In this document: in pieces, positions 7,080 through 13,488 of the stretch
Position numbering within the stretch: position 1 is the first letter of the stretch
How the letters are laid out: each line of letters opens with the position of its first letter
NCBI GenBank assembly: GCA_018062725.1
Contig: JAGORP010000058.1
Location: 1 to 13,488, forward strand
DNA length: 13,488 nucleotides
Reading direction: 5' to 3'
Origin: Flavobacterium sp.
GTDB taxonomy: Bacteria; Bacteroidota; Bacteroidia; Flavobacteriales; Flavobacteriaceae
The notes under the pieces: generated by a model
Seen by the model: only the letters and a program-made list of their open reading frames with translations
Told to the model about the DNA's origin: nothing
Databases searched by the model: none
Position numbers and translations under genes: made by a program

Positions 7080-7685
7080 TTATTCTTGTAACTTCTTTTC
7101 TTCTTCAAACAACAGTTTGATATTTTCGAAAGAGTTTTTTAAGGCGTCTTCAATTTGTTCCGGATTTAGCCACGCTACTTTTTCAATGCCTTCTTCAATT
7201 TGTCCAACAGGTGTGCCCTCAAAATCAGTATGCATTTCAAACCACTGTGTTATTTTAAGGCGATATTTCCCATTACGCTTAAACACATGATATGTTTTTT
7301 GAAGTTTATCGGTAATTTTCAAGCCATTTACGCCCGTTTCTTCTTCCACTTCTCGCATGGCAGTATTTTCAATCTCTTCGTTTTTATTCATACCACCTTT
7401 AGGTAAATCCCATTTTCCTGCTCTAAAAATAAAGAGCACTTCTCCTTTTTTGTTGTATACTAATCCGCCACCAGCATTATTTACTTTAATTTTGGTTTTC
7501 AACGTATTTAATATTTCTTTTTCGTCAGGATGGTACAAATAGGCTTTTTGAATTTTATTCTGAAAATAACTCACAATAAGCTGTTCGATGTCAATGCTTT
7601 CAAGTAAGAAAAACTTAAAATCGGTTTCTTTAACAATCTGATTTGTTAAGAAAAGTGGTTTATCGTTGACAAAAACTTTATACAT
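7080..7685 (-). CDS. Nudix hydrolase
   Basis: 201-residue protein with a complete Nudix box at about 97-119 (G-x5-E-x7-REVEEETGV), preceded by a conserved WDLPKGG. Nudix enzymes hydrolyse nucleoside diphosphates linked to another group, binding Mg2+ through the box glutamates. The roughly 70 residues before the Nudix fold match no domain I can name. The substrate is unknown; a clean-up function is a guess. I use the ATG at 7685 (MYKVFVNDKP). The longer frame (7721) would add 12 residues running across the pyrE start. Even so, only 7 bp separate this ATG from that of pyrE. No TAnnTTTG box was found on this strand in the first 75 nt upstream, all of which is pyrE coding sequence. The helicase gene follows after 51 nt. 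Confidence 0.88.
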   Translation of the reverse strand: MYKVFVNDKPLFLTNQIVKETDFKFFLLESIDIEQLIVSYFQNKIQKAYLYHPDEKEILNTLKTKIKVNNAGGGLVYNKKGEVLFIFRAGKWDLPKGGMNKNEEIENTAMREVEEETGVNGLKITDKLQKTYHVFKRNGKYRLKITQWFEMHTDFEGTPVGQIEEGIEKVAWLNPEQIEDALKNSFENIKLLFEEEKKLQE

Positions 7686-7688
7686 TTG
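7681..7688 (+). promoter_or_regulatory. -7 box of pyrE overlapping the Nudix start codon
   Basis: TACATTTG fully matches TAnnTTTG and ends 4 nt before the pyrE ATG (7693). Its CAT (7683-7685) is the reverse complement of the Nudix ATG. The -33 region is weak: a TTTA at 7659-7662 sits 18 nt away. The predicted transcription start is about 1 nt before the ATG. Confidence 0.5.
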
Positions 7689-7692
7689 CAGT

Positions 7693-8340
7693 ATGATTTT
7701 TAATAAAGACACAGCGACCAAAACAGCCGAATTGCTTTTACAAATAAATGCAATTAAATTGAATTCTAAAAATCCTTTTACATGGGCTTCGGGATGGAAA
7801 TCTCCGATTTACTGTGATAATAGGGTAATTCTTTCATTTCCAGCGATAAGAAATTTTATAAAAGACGAATTTGCGAAGAACATCGAGAAGCAATTTGGAA
7901 AGCCTGACGTTATTGCAGGTGTTGCTACCGGAGCGATTGGGGTAGGAATACTTGTAGCGCAAGAATTAGGACTTCCGTTTGTATATGTTCGTCCAGAAGC
8001 TAAAAAACACGGACGTTTAAACCAAGTGGAAGGTTTTTTGCAAAAAGGACAAAATGTAGTAGTGGTGGAAGATTTAATTAGCACCGGAAACAGTAGTCTA
8101 ATGGCGGTAGAAGCGCTTCGTAATGAAGGGGCCAACATAAAAGGGATGGCTGCCATTTTTACCTATGGTTTTGATGTGGCAGAAGGTAATTTCAAAGAGG
8201 CGAATGTCGATTTGTTTACCCTAAGTAATTATGAAAACTTACTGGATTTAGCTGTTGCCAAAGAATATATTACCGAAAACGAACAGGAGTTACTCAAAGA
8301 ATGGCGTAAAAATCCATCAGAGTGGAGCGTTGAGGTATAG
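7693..8340 (+). CDS. pyrE: Orotate phosphoribosyltransferase
   Basis: Converts orotate and PRPP to orotidine 5'-phosphate, the fifth step of de novo pyrimidine synthesis. 215 residues, a typical length. Visible are FTWASGWKSPIYCDNR (near 30-44; orotate-binding region), the flexible catalytic loop RPEAKKHG (100-107), and the PRPP-binding signature VVVVEDLISTGNS (122-134). The start is MIFNKDTATKTAELLLQ at 7693; an upstream in-frame ATG at 7666 would add nine residues that run over the -7 box and into the Nudix gene. No UMP-responsive attenuator is visible, and the predicted leader is too short to hold one. Confidence 0.96.
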   Translation: MIFNKDTATKTAELLLQINAIKLNSKNPFTWASGWKSPIYCDNRVILSFPAIRNFIKDEFAKNIEKQFGKPDVIAGVATGAIGVGILVAQELGLPFVYVRPEAKKHGRLNQVEGFLQKGQNVVVVEDLISTGNSSLMAVEALRNEGANIKGMAAIFTYGFDVAEGNFKEANVDLFTLSNYENLLDLAVAKEYITENEQELLKEWRKNPSEWSVEV

Positions 8341-8405
8341 TTTTTGTAATACAGTTTATCTGTTAATTTGTTTATTCGTAAACGTCAAAAAATATAAATT
8401 GTTTT

Positions 8406-8442
8406 TCTAACAATATAAAAGTCTAATAATCTAACAATCTAT
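8406..8442 (+). repeat. Octamer TCTAAYAA tandem repeat
   Basis: TCTAA or TCTAT words start at 8406, 8422, 8430 and 8438, so they are spaced 16, 8 and 8 nt. The last two full units read TCTAATAA and TCTAACAA. The array ends 4 nt before the SRPBCC start codon and fills the end of the 106-nt pyrE-SRPBCC gap. The core word is the same as in the right arm of the 5603-5687 repeat. The rest of the gap (8341-8405) shows only a weak ACAG/CTGT hairpin and no full-consensus promoter. Confidence 0.65.
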
Positions 8443-8446
8443 TTAA

Positions 8447-8839
8447 ATGAATTTAGAAAGTCAAAAAGTTACGGTTCAAAAATCGGCCGAATATATATTT
8501 AACGAATTATCTCAAGTGAAAAACTTTGAGAAGTTAATGCCTGAAAACATTGCGAAATTTGAAGTAATTGATGAAAATTGTTTCGAATTTGGGTTAAAAG
8601 GGATGCCTGAAATTAAATTGGTGAAAAAAGAAGCAACAGCTAATTCAAAAATTGTTTTAGGAGCAGCGTCAAGTAAATTGCCTTTTACTTTAACGGCTAA
8701 TATTAATGAAACGAGTTCTGATGCAACGGATATTCAATTATCTTTTGAAGGAGAATTTAATGCGATGATGGCCATGATGATTAAAGGGCCAATCTCTAAG
8801 TTTATTGAAACGTTAGCAGAGAATATGCATAAATTATAG
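8447..8839 (+). CDS. SRPBCC (START-like) family protein
   Basis: 130-residue protein resembling the SRPBCC fold, which makes a helix-grip hydrophobic cavity for lipid or other small ligands. Supporting signs are an N-terminal strand (KVTVQKSAEYIF), the helical turn KNFEKLMPENI (about 26-36) common in this group, alternating strands in the middle, and a long C-terminal helix after MMAMMIKGPISKFIETLAENM. No signal peptide or membrane segment, so cytoplasmic. Ligand and role are unknown. It lies 106 nt after pyrE on the same strand; no strong promoter is seen, so read-through from pyrE is possible. Only the TCTAA array stands directly upstream. Confidence 0.75.
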   Translation: MNLESQKVTVQKSAEYIFNELSQVKNFEKLMPENIAKFEVIDENCFEFGLKGMPEIKLVKKEATANSKIVLGAASSKLPFTLTANINETSSDATDIQLSFEGEFNAMMAMMIKGPISKFIETLAENMHKL

Positions 8840-8840
8840 T

Positions 8841-8901
8841 ACTCAGTAATCAGTGTTCAGTACTCAGTCGACTGAACACTGATTACTGGCAACTGAGCAC
8901 T
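8841..8901. repeat. Heptamer-built inverted repeat between convergent genes
   Basis: Four tandem heptamers of form NNTCAGT (8841-8868), a CG centre, then four heptamers of mostly reverse form ACTGANN (8871-8898). 8844-8861 and 8871-8888 are perfect 18-bp reverse complements around a 9-nt loop. A second fold centres on the 12-bp palindrome 8864-8875. It fills the 63-bp gap between the convergent SRPBCC and biotin-ligase stop codons. It probably acts as a hairpin at both transcript ends; there is no T-run, so it is not a classical terminator. Confidence 0.85.
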
Positions 8902-8902
8902 T

Positions 8903-9634
8903 CTAGTAAATCATACTAATTTCTTTGATGCCGTACGATTGAACGCTGTCGTCTTCTAGCATTACTTCCAGCTGTCCGTTTTTATTTACTCCTTGAATGA
9001 TTCCCATAAATTTTTCTTGATGATGATTTTCAAAAACTACGGGTTTTCCGATTTTGAAAAGTAGTTCATGATAGGATCTCCAAAGTAGCTCTACTTCTTT
9101 GTTTTTTATCTTTTCTGTGTAAAATTGAAGATTTGTCACAATTTCTCCCAAAATTTCTTCCACTACAAACTCCTGCATCATTATATTTTTTAAAGATGTT
9201 GCCCTGGGAAGGTTTTTGAAGTCGGTTTGATTTACATTCAATCCAATTCCGACAATCGATTCGATATTTCCTTTTTCTTTGAAGATGTTTTCAATCAGTA
9301 TGCCAGCAATTTTCTTATTATCTGACATAATGTCGTTGGGCCATTTGATAGCTAATGCAGGAATATTTATTTTTTTTAAAGCATTAATTAACGATAGGGC
9401 GACGGCAATATTTAATTCAAAAACAGCATCGTAATTTGCTAACGTTTCTTTTATTAAAATACTGGTTATTAGATTTTTAGACTCTTCAGTTTCCCATGTG
9501 GCTCCCATTTGTCCTTTGCCTTTTGTTTGTTTTTTGGCTGTTACAACAGTGAAGTTTTCTACTGTTTGATGCTGAATTAAACCTTTCAAGAAATCATTTG
9601 TAGAATCTATGGCATCGAGTTTGATTGTTTTCAT
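8903..9634 (-). CDS. birA: Biotin--[acetyl-CoA-carboxylase] ligase
   Basis: Activates biotin with ATP to biotinyl-AMP and attaches it to the lysine of biotin carrier proteins such as acetyl-CoA carboxylase BCCP. 243 residues. Motifs: DSTNDFL (10-16); the adenylate-binding loop KKQTKGKGQMGATW (34-47), in the place of the GRGRRGR loop of E. coli BirA; KWPND (97-101); KIAGILIE (108-115); and GIGLNVN (129-135); then a small C-terminal beta domain. The N-terminal helix-turn-helix of E. coli BirA is absent, so this is the single-function class and should not be a biotin repressor. Convergent with the SRPBCC gene and divergent from rsfS across 96 bp. No full-consensus promoter seen on this strand. 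Confidence 0.93.
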   Translation of the reverse strand: MKTIKLDAIDSTNDFLKGLIQHQTVENFTVVTAKKQTKGKGQMGATWETEESKNLITSILIKETLANYDAVFELNIAVALSLINALKKINIPALAIKWPNDIMSDNKKIAGILIENIFKEKGNIESIVGIGLNVNQTDFKNLPRATSLKNIMMQEFVVEEILGEIVTNLQFYTEKIKNKEVELLWRSYHELLFKIGKPVVFENHHQEKFMGIIQGVNKNGQLEVMLEDDSVQSYGIKEISMIY

Positions 9635-9699
9635 ATGTCAGATTTTGAAACTGTATCGAAGTATATCATATTTATCATCAAAATAAAGACAAAATTCAA

Positions 9700-9707
9700 T
9701 AACTTTG
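9700..9707 (+). promoter_or_regulatory. -7 box of rsfS-ftsH
   Basis: TAACTTTG fully matches TAnnTTTG and ends 23 nt before the rsfS ATG. No TTG lies 17-23 nt upstream, so the -33 element is weak. The AT-rich 9635-9699 stretch presumably also holds the biotin-ligase promoter. Confidence 0.5.
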
Positions 9708-9730
9708 CAAAAATAAAGATTAAGAAATAG

Positions 9731-10102
9731 ATGGCCAAAAAAGCAGCAGAAAACGATATTTTATTAGCAAATATCATCAAAGGGATTGAAGATGTAAAAG
9801 GAAACGATATAGATATTCTTGATTTAAGAGAACTTGAAAATACGGTTTGCGATTATTTTGTAGTATGTAACGGAAATTCGAACACGCAAGTAAATGCAAT
9901 TGTAAATTCGGTTCAGAAATCAGTTTCAAAAGAACTCAAAGAAAAACCTTGGCATGTAGAAGGTACTGAAAACGGAGAATGGGTTTTAATGGACTATGTA
10001 CACATTGTGGTACATGTGTTTCAAAAACACATTCGCGAGTACTATAACATAGAAAGTCTTTGGGGTGATGCTAAAATCACAACGATTGAAAACAAATATT
10101 AA
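9731..10102 (+). CDS. rsfS: Ribosomal silencing factor RsfS
   Basis: 123-residue RsfS/Iojap protein. The family binds L14 on the large ribosomal subunit and blocks subunit joining when growth stops. The sequence shows the family core: DLRELENTVCDYFVVCNGNS (36-55), KPWHVEGTENGEWVLMDY (76-93) and VHVFQKHIREYYNIESLWGDA. The first 15 residues are a lysine-rich lead-in. ftsH starts 13 nt after the stop, so the pair is probably one transcript from the -7 box at 9700-9707. Confidence 0.95.
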   Translation: MAKKAAENDILLANIIKGIEDVKGNDIDILDLRELENTVCDYFVVCNGNSNTQVNAIVNSVQKSVSKELKEKPWHVEGTENGEWVLMDYVHIVVHVFQKHIREYYNIESLWGDAKITTIENKY

Positions 10103-10115
10103 CACATAAATATCT

Positions 10116-12038
10116 ATGTCAAAAGAAAATAAACAAAGAAATTTCAAATTTAATCCGTGGTGGATTTACGGCGTTGTTGGAATTATTTTTTTAGGAATGT
10201 ATTTTTCGGAACAATCAAGATGGTCGGTTCCGCAGAAAACAACAATTTCTAAATTTTATCAGTTTTTAGATTCTTCACAAGTAGAGAAAGTAGTTGTTTA
10301 TAATAAAAATTCTGCTGAAGTCTTTTTGAAGGCAGACGCGTTAAAATCTAAAACGCATAGTAAAATTGAGCCTAAAGATGTATTGGGTAATCCAAACGTT
10401 GGGCCTCATTATACTTTGGAAATTGGAAATGATGAGATTTTCCAAAACAAATTAGACGAAGCGCAAAAAGCACATAAAATTGCTTCCTACGATTATAAAA
10501 CATCTGGCGATTGGACTGATATTTTGACTTCCTTTTTACCAATAATTATCCTAGTTGGTTTTTGGATCTTCATGATGCGACGCATGTCTGGCGGAGGCGC
10601 TGGAGGTGGTGGCGGTCAAATTTTTAGCATCGGGAAATCGAAAGCGAAACTATTTGATGAAAAAAATGATGTCAAAACGACTTTCAAAGATGTTGCTGGA
10701 TTAGAAGGAGCAAAAGAAGAAATTCAAGAGATTGTGGAGTTTCTTAAAAACCCACAAAAATATACCAACTTAGGAGGTAAAATTCCTAAAGGAGCATTAT
10801 TAGTTGGTCCTCCAGGAACAGGGAAAACCTTGTTAGCAAAAGCCGTTGCCGGTGAAGCTCAAGTACCTTTCTTTTCATTGTCAGGTTCCGATTTTGTGGA
10901 AATGTTTGTGGGAGTAGGGGCTTCACGTGTTCGTGACTTATTCAAACAAGCCAAAGAAAAATCGCCGGCCATTATTTTTATTGATGAAATTGATGCAGTG
11001 GGTCGTGCTCGTGGCAAAAATAATTTTTCAGGATCTAATGACGAACGTGAAAATACGTTAAACCAATTACTGACAGAAATGGATGGATTCGGAACCGATA
11101 CAAGTGTTATTGTATTGGCTGCCACCAACCGTGCCGATGTATTGGATAAAGCCTTAATGCGTGCGGGTCGTTTTGATCGTCAAATTTATGTTGACCTTCC
11201 AGACGTTCGTGAACGTAAAGAAATTTTTGAAGTGCACTTAGCACCACTTAAAAAAGTAGAAGGTTTGGATACTGATTTCTTAGCGAAACAAACGCCAGGA
11301 TTTTCAGGAGCTGATATTGCGAATGTGTGTAACGAAGCAGCCTTAATTGCGGCACGTAACAACAAAGAAGCAGTAGACAAACAAGATTTCTTAGATGCCG
11401 TAGACAGAATTGTGGGTGGATTGGAAAAGAAAAATAAAATCATTACACCTGAAGAGAAAAAAGCAATCGCCATTCACGAAGCGGGTCATGCAACTGTAAG
11501 TTGGATGTTAGAGCATGCTGCACCGCTTATTAAAGTGACTATTGTGCCACGCGGACAAAGTTTAGGAGCGGCTTGGTATTTGCCAGAAGAACGTCAAATT
11601 GTGCGTCCAAACCAAATGTTAGACGAAATGTGTGCTACAATGGGTGGTCGTGCTGCCGAAAAAGTGATATTTGATAATATTTCAACCGGTGCGTTAAGCG
11701 ATTTGGAAAAAGTAACCAAACAAGCTCGTGCTATGGTTACCGTGTATGGTTTGAATGATAAGTTAGGAAATATAACGTATTATGATTCTTCGGGACAAAC
11801 CGACTATAATTTCTCTAAACCATACTCTGAAGAGACAGCTAGAACTATCGATCAAGAAATATCTATTTTAATTGAAGCACAATACCAACGTGCCATTAAA
11901 ATTCTTCAAGAGAATAAAGATAAGTTAAATCAATTGGCCGATATTTTAATCGAGAAAGAAGTTATTTTTAAAGATGACCTAGAAGCTATTTTTGGTAAGC
12001 GCCCTTTTGATAAGCACTTAACAGAAGAAATTGTTTAA
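10116..12038 (+). CDS. ftsH: ATP-dependent zinc metalloprotease FtsH
   Basis: Inner-membrane AAA+ protease that extracts and degrades membrane and some soluble proteins. 640 residues: membrane helix 1 (about 15-30), a periplasmic domain (about 31-134), membrane helix 2 (about 135-153), and a glycine-rich linker (159-167). The AAA module has Walker A GPPGTGKT (231-238), Walker B IIFIDE (286-291), the pore motif MFVG (263-266) and the second region of homology ending in R351 and R354. The protease domain has the zinc site HEAGH (454-458) and a third ligand, probably Asp529. All catalytic residues are present and length is normal. The gene follows rsfS by 13 nt and is closed by a strong terminator. 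Confidence 0.98.
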   Translation: MSKENKQRNFKFNPWWIYGVVGIIFLGMYFSEQSRWSVPQKTTISKFYQFLDSSQVEKVVVYNKNSAEVFLKADALKSKTHSKIEPKDVLGNPNVGPHYTLEIGNDEIFQNKLDEAQKAHKIASYDYKTSGDWTDILTSFLPIIILVGFWIFMMRRMSGGGAGGGGGQIFSIGKSKAKLFDEKNDVKTTFKDVAGLEGAKEEIQEIVEFLKNPQKYTNLGGKIPKGALLVGPPGTGKTLLAKAVAGEAQVPFFSLSGSDFVEMFVGVGASRVRDLFKQAKEKSPAIIFIDEIDAVGRARGKNNFSGSNDERENTLNQLLTEMDGFGTDTSVIVLAATNRADVLDKALMRAGRFDRQIYVDLPDVRERKEIFEVHLAPLKKVEGLDTDFLAKQTPGFSGADIANVCNEAALIAARNNKEAVDKQDFLDAVDRIVGGLEKKNKIITPEEKKAIAIHEAGHATVSWMLEHAAPLIKVTIVPRGQSLGAAWYLPEERQIVRPNQMLDEMCATMGGRAAEKVIFDNISTGALSDLEKVTKQARAMVTVYGLNDKLGNITYYDSSGQTDYNFSKPYSEETARTIDQEISILIEAQYQRAIKILQENKDKLNQLADILIEKEVIFKDDLEAIFGKRPFDKHLTEEIV

Positions 12039-12057
12039 AACTTAGTTAATAAAATCC

Positions 12058-12101
12058 ATAAAAAACTCAATTTAATGTTAAAATTAGATTGAGTTTTTTT
12101 T
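12058..12101 (+). terminator. Rho-independent terminator after ftsH
   Basis: ACTCAAT (12065-12071) pairs with ATTGAGT (12088-12094), with partial further pairing inward and an A-run opposite a run of eight T's (12094-12101). It lies 20 nt after the ftsH stop. The flanking A-run could allow some function on the other strand, but there is no convergent gene. Confidence 0.8.
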
Positions 12102-12108
12102 ATCTTTG
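12101..12108 (+). promoter_or_regulatory. -7 box for the LUD-cdsA pair, starting inside the terminator T-tract
   Basis: TATCTTTG fully matches TAnnTTTG. Its first T is the last T of the ftsH terminator. The -33 region, which lies in the hairpin, has only a TTA (12078-12080, 20-nt spacer). The predicted start near 12112 gives a leader of about 36 nt to the ATG at 12148. Confidence 0.45.
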
Positions 12109-12147
12109 AGGTTAATACCAACAATTGCCAGTATTTATAAGCTATAT

Positions 12148-12753
12148 ATGAGTATTTTTAGAAAAATATTTGGTTCTAGTAGTGACGCATCAAGCGAATC
12201 GAACGAAAGTATCTATAATCCGTTTCAAGATGTGCACTCTCAACTTCCCGCTGATGAGCAGTTTACTCATAACTTCAAGAAAAACGGAGGAAAGTTTTTG
12301 TACTGTGAAAACATTGCTGAGCTTAATGAACAGTTTGAAAACATTTTAGAGGAAAACGATTGGTTTGAATCGGAAGCTTTGTGTTTAGAGCCCCGTTTGT
12401 TCAATATGTTGGATGATAATAATATTTCAAGAACCAATGTTACCCAACCTAAATTTTTATTGGCCAGTTGCGAAAATTTAATTGCAGAAGAAGGTTCGGT
12501 CTTATTTTCATCGAATCAAATCAAACAAAACAAGCCGAATGATTTGCCAGATAATATAGTTATTGTAGCGACGACTAGTCAAATTATCATTAGCAAAAGT
12601 GACGGTTTAAGAGAAATTAAAAAACGTTATACTACCGATTATCCAACGAATATAACGACTATAAAATACTTCGAAAAAGTAAAGGAAGAAGACTTCTTGC
12701 ACTACGGAAGTTCTCCTAAAAATTTATATTTACTACTGCTTGAAGATCTATAA
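12148..12753 (+). CDS. LUD-domain protein (LutC/YkgG-like)
   Basis: 201 residues. The C-terminal half resembles the LUD domain found in lactate-utilisation proteins LutB and LutC: LLASCENLIAEEGSVLFSS (104-122) corresponds to the family's glycine-containing AETG segment, and DNIVIVATTSQII (135-147) to its conserved strand before the C-terminus. The N-terminal 40 residues are Ser/Asn-rich and variable. It is shorter than full LutC, and no lutA or lutB neighbour is present, so a role in lactate oxidation is not supported here. The start is taken at MSIFRKIFG (12148): the longer frame (12106) begins within the -7 box. cdsA starts 1 nt after the stop, so co-expression is likely. Confidence 0.75.
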   Translation: MSIFRKIFGSSSDASSESNESIYNPFQDVHSQLPADEQFTHNFKKNGGKFLYCENIAELNEQFENILEENDWFESEALCLEPRLFNMLDDNNISRTNVTQPKFLLASCENLIAEEGSVLFSSNQIKQNKPNDLPDNIVIVATTSQIIISKSDGLREIKKRYTTDYPTNITTIKYFEKVKEEDFLHYGSSPKNLYLLLLEDL

Positions 12754-12754
12754 G

Positions 12755-13488
12755 ATGAATGAAAACGTAGTACGTTCATTATCAGGAATTGTTTATATTT
12801 TCTTGCTAATATTTGCCACTTTATTTTCAAGAGAATCATTTCTGTTTTTATTCGGATTGTTTTTATTGCAAACAGTTAGGGAGTTTTCGACATTAATTCA
12901 ATTGCCGAAGTTGACTTCTGTATTGGTTTCTTTAGTTTTGTATTTACTTTTCGGCGTGTTTTTTTCAAATCAATTTTCTACAGATGTAGGATTGCTATTA
13001 GTGTCTGTTTTAGTATGTAGTCAATTGTTACTTTGGCTGTTTTCGAATACCTCTAGACCCATGATTACCATTACAGAAAAATGGGTGAAATTAATTGGTT
13101 ATATCATTTTGCCCTTTGTTTTTATGACAAAAATTCCAATGATAAACAACCAGTTTATTCCTTCAATAATTATTGGTATCTTTATCTTGATTTGGACAAA
13201 CGATACCTTTGCCTATTTGGTTGGAAAATCGATTGGGAAACACAAATTGTTTGAAAGAATTTCTCCTAAAAAAACAATTGAAGGTTTTGTAGGGGGCTTG
13301 ATTTTTGCCATCATAGCAGCCTTTCTTTTGTCTGAAAGCACAATTTTTGGTAGCTTTTTTAGTAGTCTGTATTGGATTCCTATTGCTATAATTGTCAGTG
13401 TTTTTGGAACAATTGGAGATTTGATAGGGTCTAAGTTTAAACGAAAGGCAGGTGTTAAAGATAGTGGAGCCATAATGCCAGGTCATGG
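12755..13488 (+). CDS. cdsA: Phosphatidate cytidylyltransferase (3' end cut by window)
   Basis: CdsA makes CDP-diacylglycerol from phosphatidate and CTP, the branch point to all phospholipids. The frame opens with MNENVVRSLSGIVYIF, 1 nt after the LUD stop, and stays open for 244 codons to the window edge. It shows repeated hydrophobic segments (about 10-25, 30-45, 54-70, 77-93, 114-126, 136-150, 178-196 and 204-220). The conserved cytosolic block WTNDTFAYLVGKSIGKH is followed by SPKKTIEGFVGG. The last residues read GDLIGSKFKRKAGVKDSG then PGHG, the start of the CDP-diglyceride synthetase signature, whose final GG-x-DR-x-DS part lies beyond the edge. Identity is secure although perhaps 20-30 residues are missing. 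Confidence 0.95.
   Translation, partial: MNENVVRSLSGIVYIFLLIFATLFSRESFLFLFGLFLLQTVREFSTLIQLPKLTSVLVSLVLYLLFGVFFSNQFSTDVGLLLVSVLVCSQLLLWLFSNTSRPMITITEKWVKLIGYIILPFVFMTKIPMINNQFIPSIIIGIFILIWTNDTFAYLVGKSIGKHKLFERISPKKTIEGFVGGLIFAIIAAFLLSESTIFGSFFSSLYWIPIAIIVSVFGTIGDLIGSKFKRKAGVKDSGAIMPGH

Noticed and set aside
7200..8156. Small frames opposite the Nudix gene (7200-7406, 7357-7542) and opposite pyrE (7809-8156)
   Set aside because: Shadows of conserved coding regions, with no own start signals or motifs.
8341..8405. Hairpin ACAG/CTGT after pyrE as a terminator
   Set aside because: Stem of only four pairs and no following T-run; too weak to call.
8841..8901. Inverted repeat as transposon ends or a CRISPR unit
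   Set aside because: The arms are too close for a mobile element, no transposase is nearby, and there are no regular spacers; the heptamer build explains the pattern.
10859..11473. Two minus-strand open frames (10859-11128 and 11186-11473) inside ftsH
   Set aside because: They lie wholly antisense to the conserved AAA and linker region, show no recognisable motif, and are explained by the codon use of ftsH.
13163..13486. Two minus-strand open frames at the right edge
   Set aside because: Both are antisense to cdsA, whose plus frame is open to the edge and carries the family signature.
350..13488. A hidden defence island, prophage or secretion cluster
   Set aside because: All sizeable genes match core housekeeping or widespread Bacteroidota families; no nuclease, integrase, capsid or toxin-like gene and no marked composition shift is apparent.

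Overview
The window is ordinary housekeeping chromosome from a member of the Bacteroidota, most likely a Flavobacterium or close relative. Four things point there: an AT-rich sequence; almost no Shine-Dalgarno motifs; start regions preceded by the Bacteroidota -7 promoter word TAnnTTTG; and protein families typical of Flavobacteriia (a DUF3667 membrane protein, a stand-alone two-PASTA protein beside ddl, a biotin ligase without a DNA-binding domain, and a LUD protein between ftsH and cdsA). I see no insertion sequence, phage, integrase, toxin-antitoxin, CRISPR or defence genes.

Layout. 1-129 is the tail of an unrecognised gene. 169-302 is a tRNA-His with a very good promoter, closed by a bidirectional hairpin terminator (314-345). 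350-4073, all on the minus strand and read right to left, is a compact cluster: two-PASTA membrane protein, RluD-type pseudouridine synthase, DUF3667 zinc-ribbon membrane protein and M28 lipoprotein peptidase. Divergent from it, 4161-5597 (+) carries ddl and coaD. A long imperfect inverted repeat (5603-5687) separates coaD from the convergent DbpA-like RNA helicase (5685-7028, -) and the Nudix hydrolase (7080-7685, -). The Nudix gene is head-to-head with pyrE (7693-8340, +), with 7 bp between their start codons. An SRPBCC protein follows pyrE (8447-8839, +). A heptamer-built inverted repeat (8841-8901) then separates it from the convergent biotin ligase (8903-9634, -). The right end (9731-13488, +) runs rsfS, ftsH, a strong terminator, a LUD protein and cdsA, which is cut by the window edge.

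How the genes fit together. The themes are cell envelope (ddl, PASTA protein, M28 lipoprotein, DUF3667 protein, ftsH, cdsA), ribosome and RNA maintenance (pseudouridine synthase, DbpA-like helicase, rsfS, tRNA-His), and cofactor or nucleotide metabolism (coaD, biotin ligase, pyrE, Nudix). Five gene starts look mis-placed if the longest reading frame is taken. The shorter starts given here agree with signal or family N-termini and with promoter positions.

The less ordinary signals are non-coding. Short-period repeats (7, 8 and 9-10 nt) built on TCAGT or TTAGA/TCTAA cores fill three intergenic gaps, two of them folding back as inverted repeats exactly between convergent stop codons. Two consensus promoters (pyrE and the helicase) sit 4 nt from the start codon, predicting nearly leaderless mRNAs. 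A promoter -7 box also begins inside the T-tract of the ftsH terminator. I do not see a convincing new multi-gene system.
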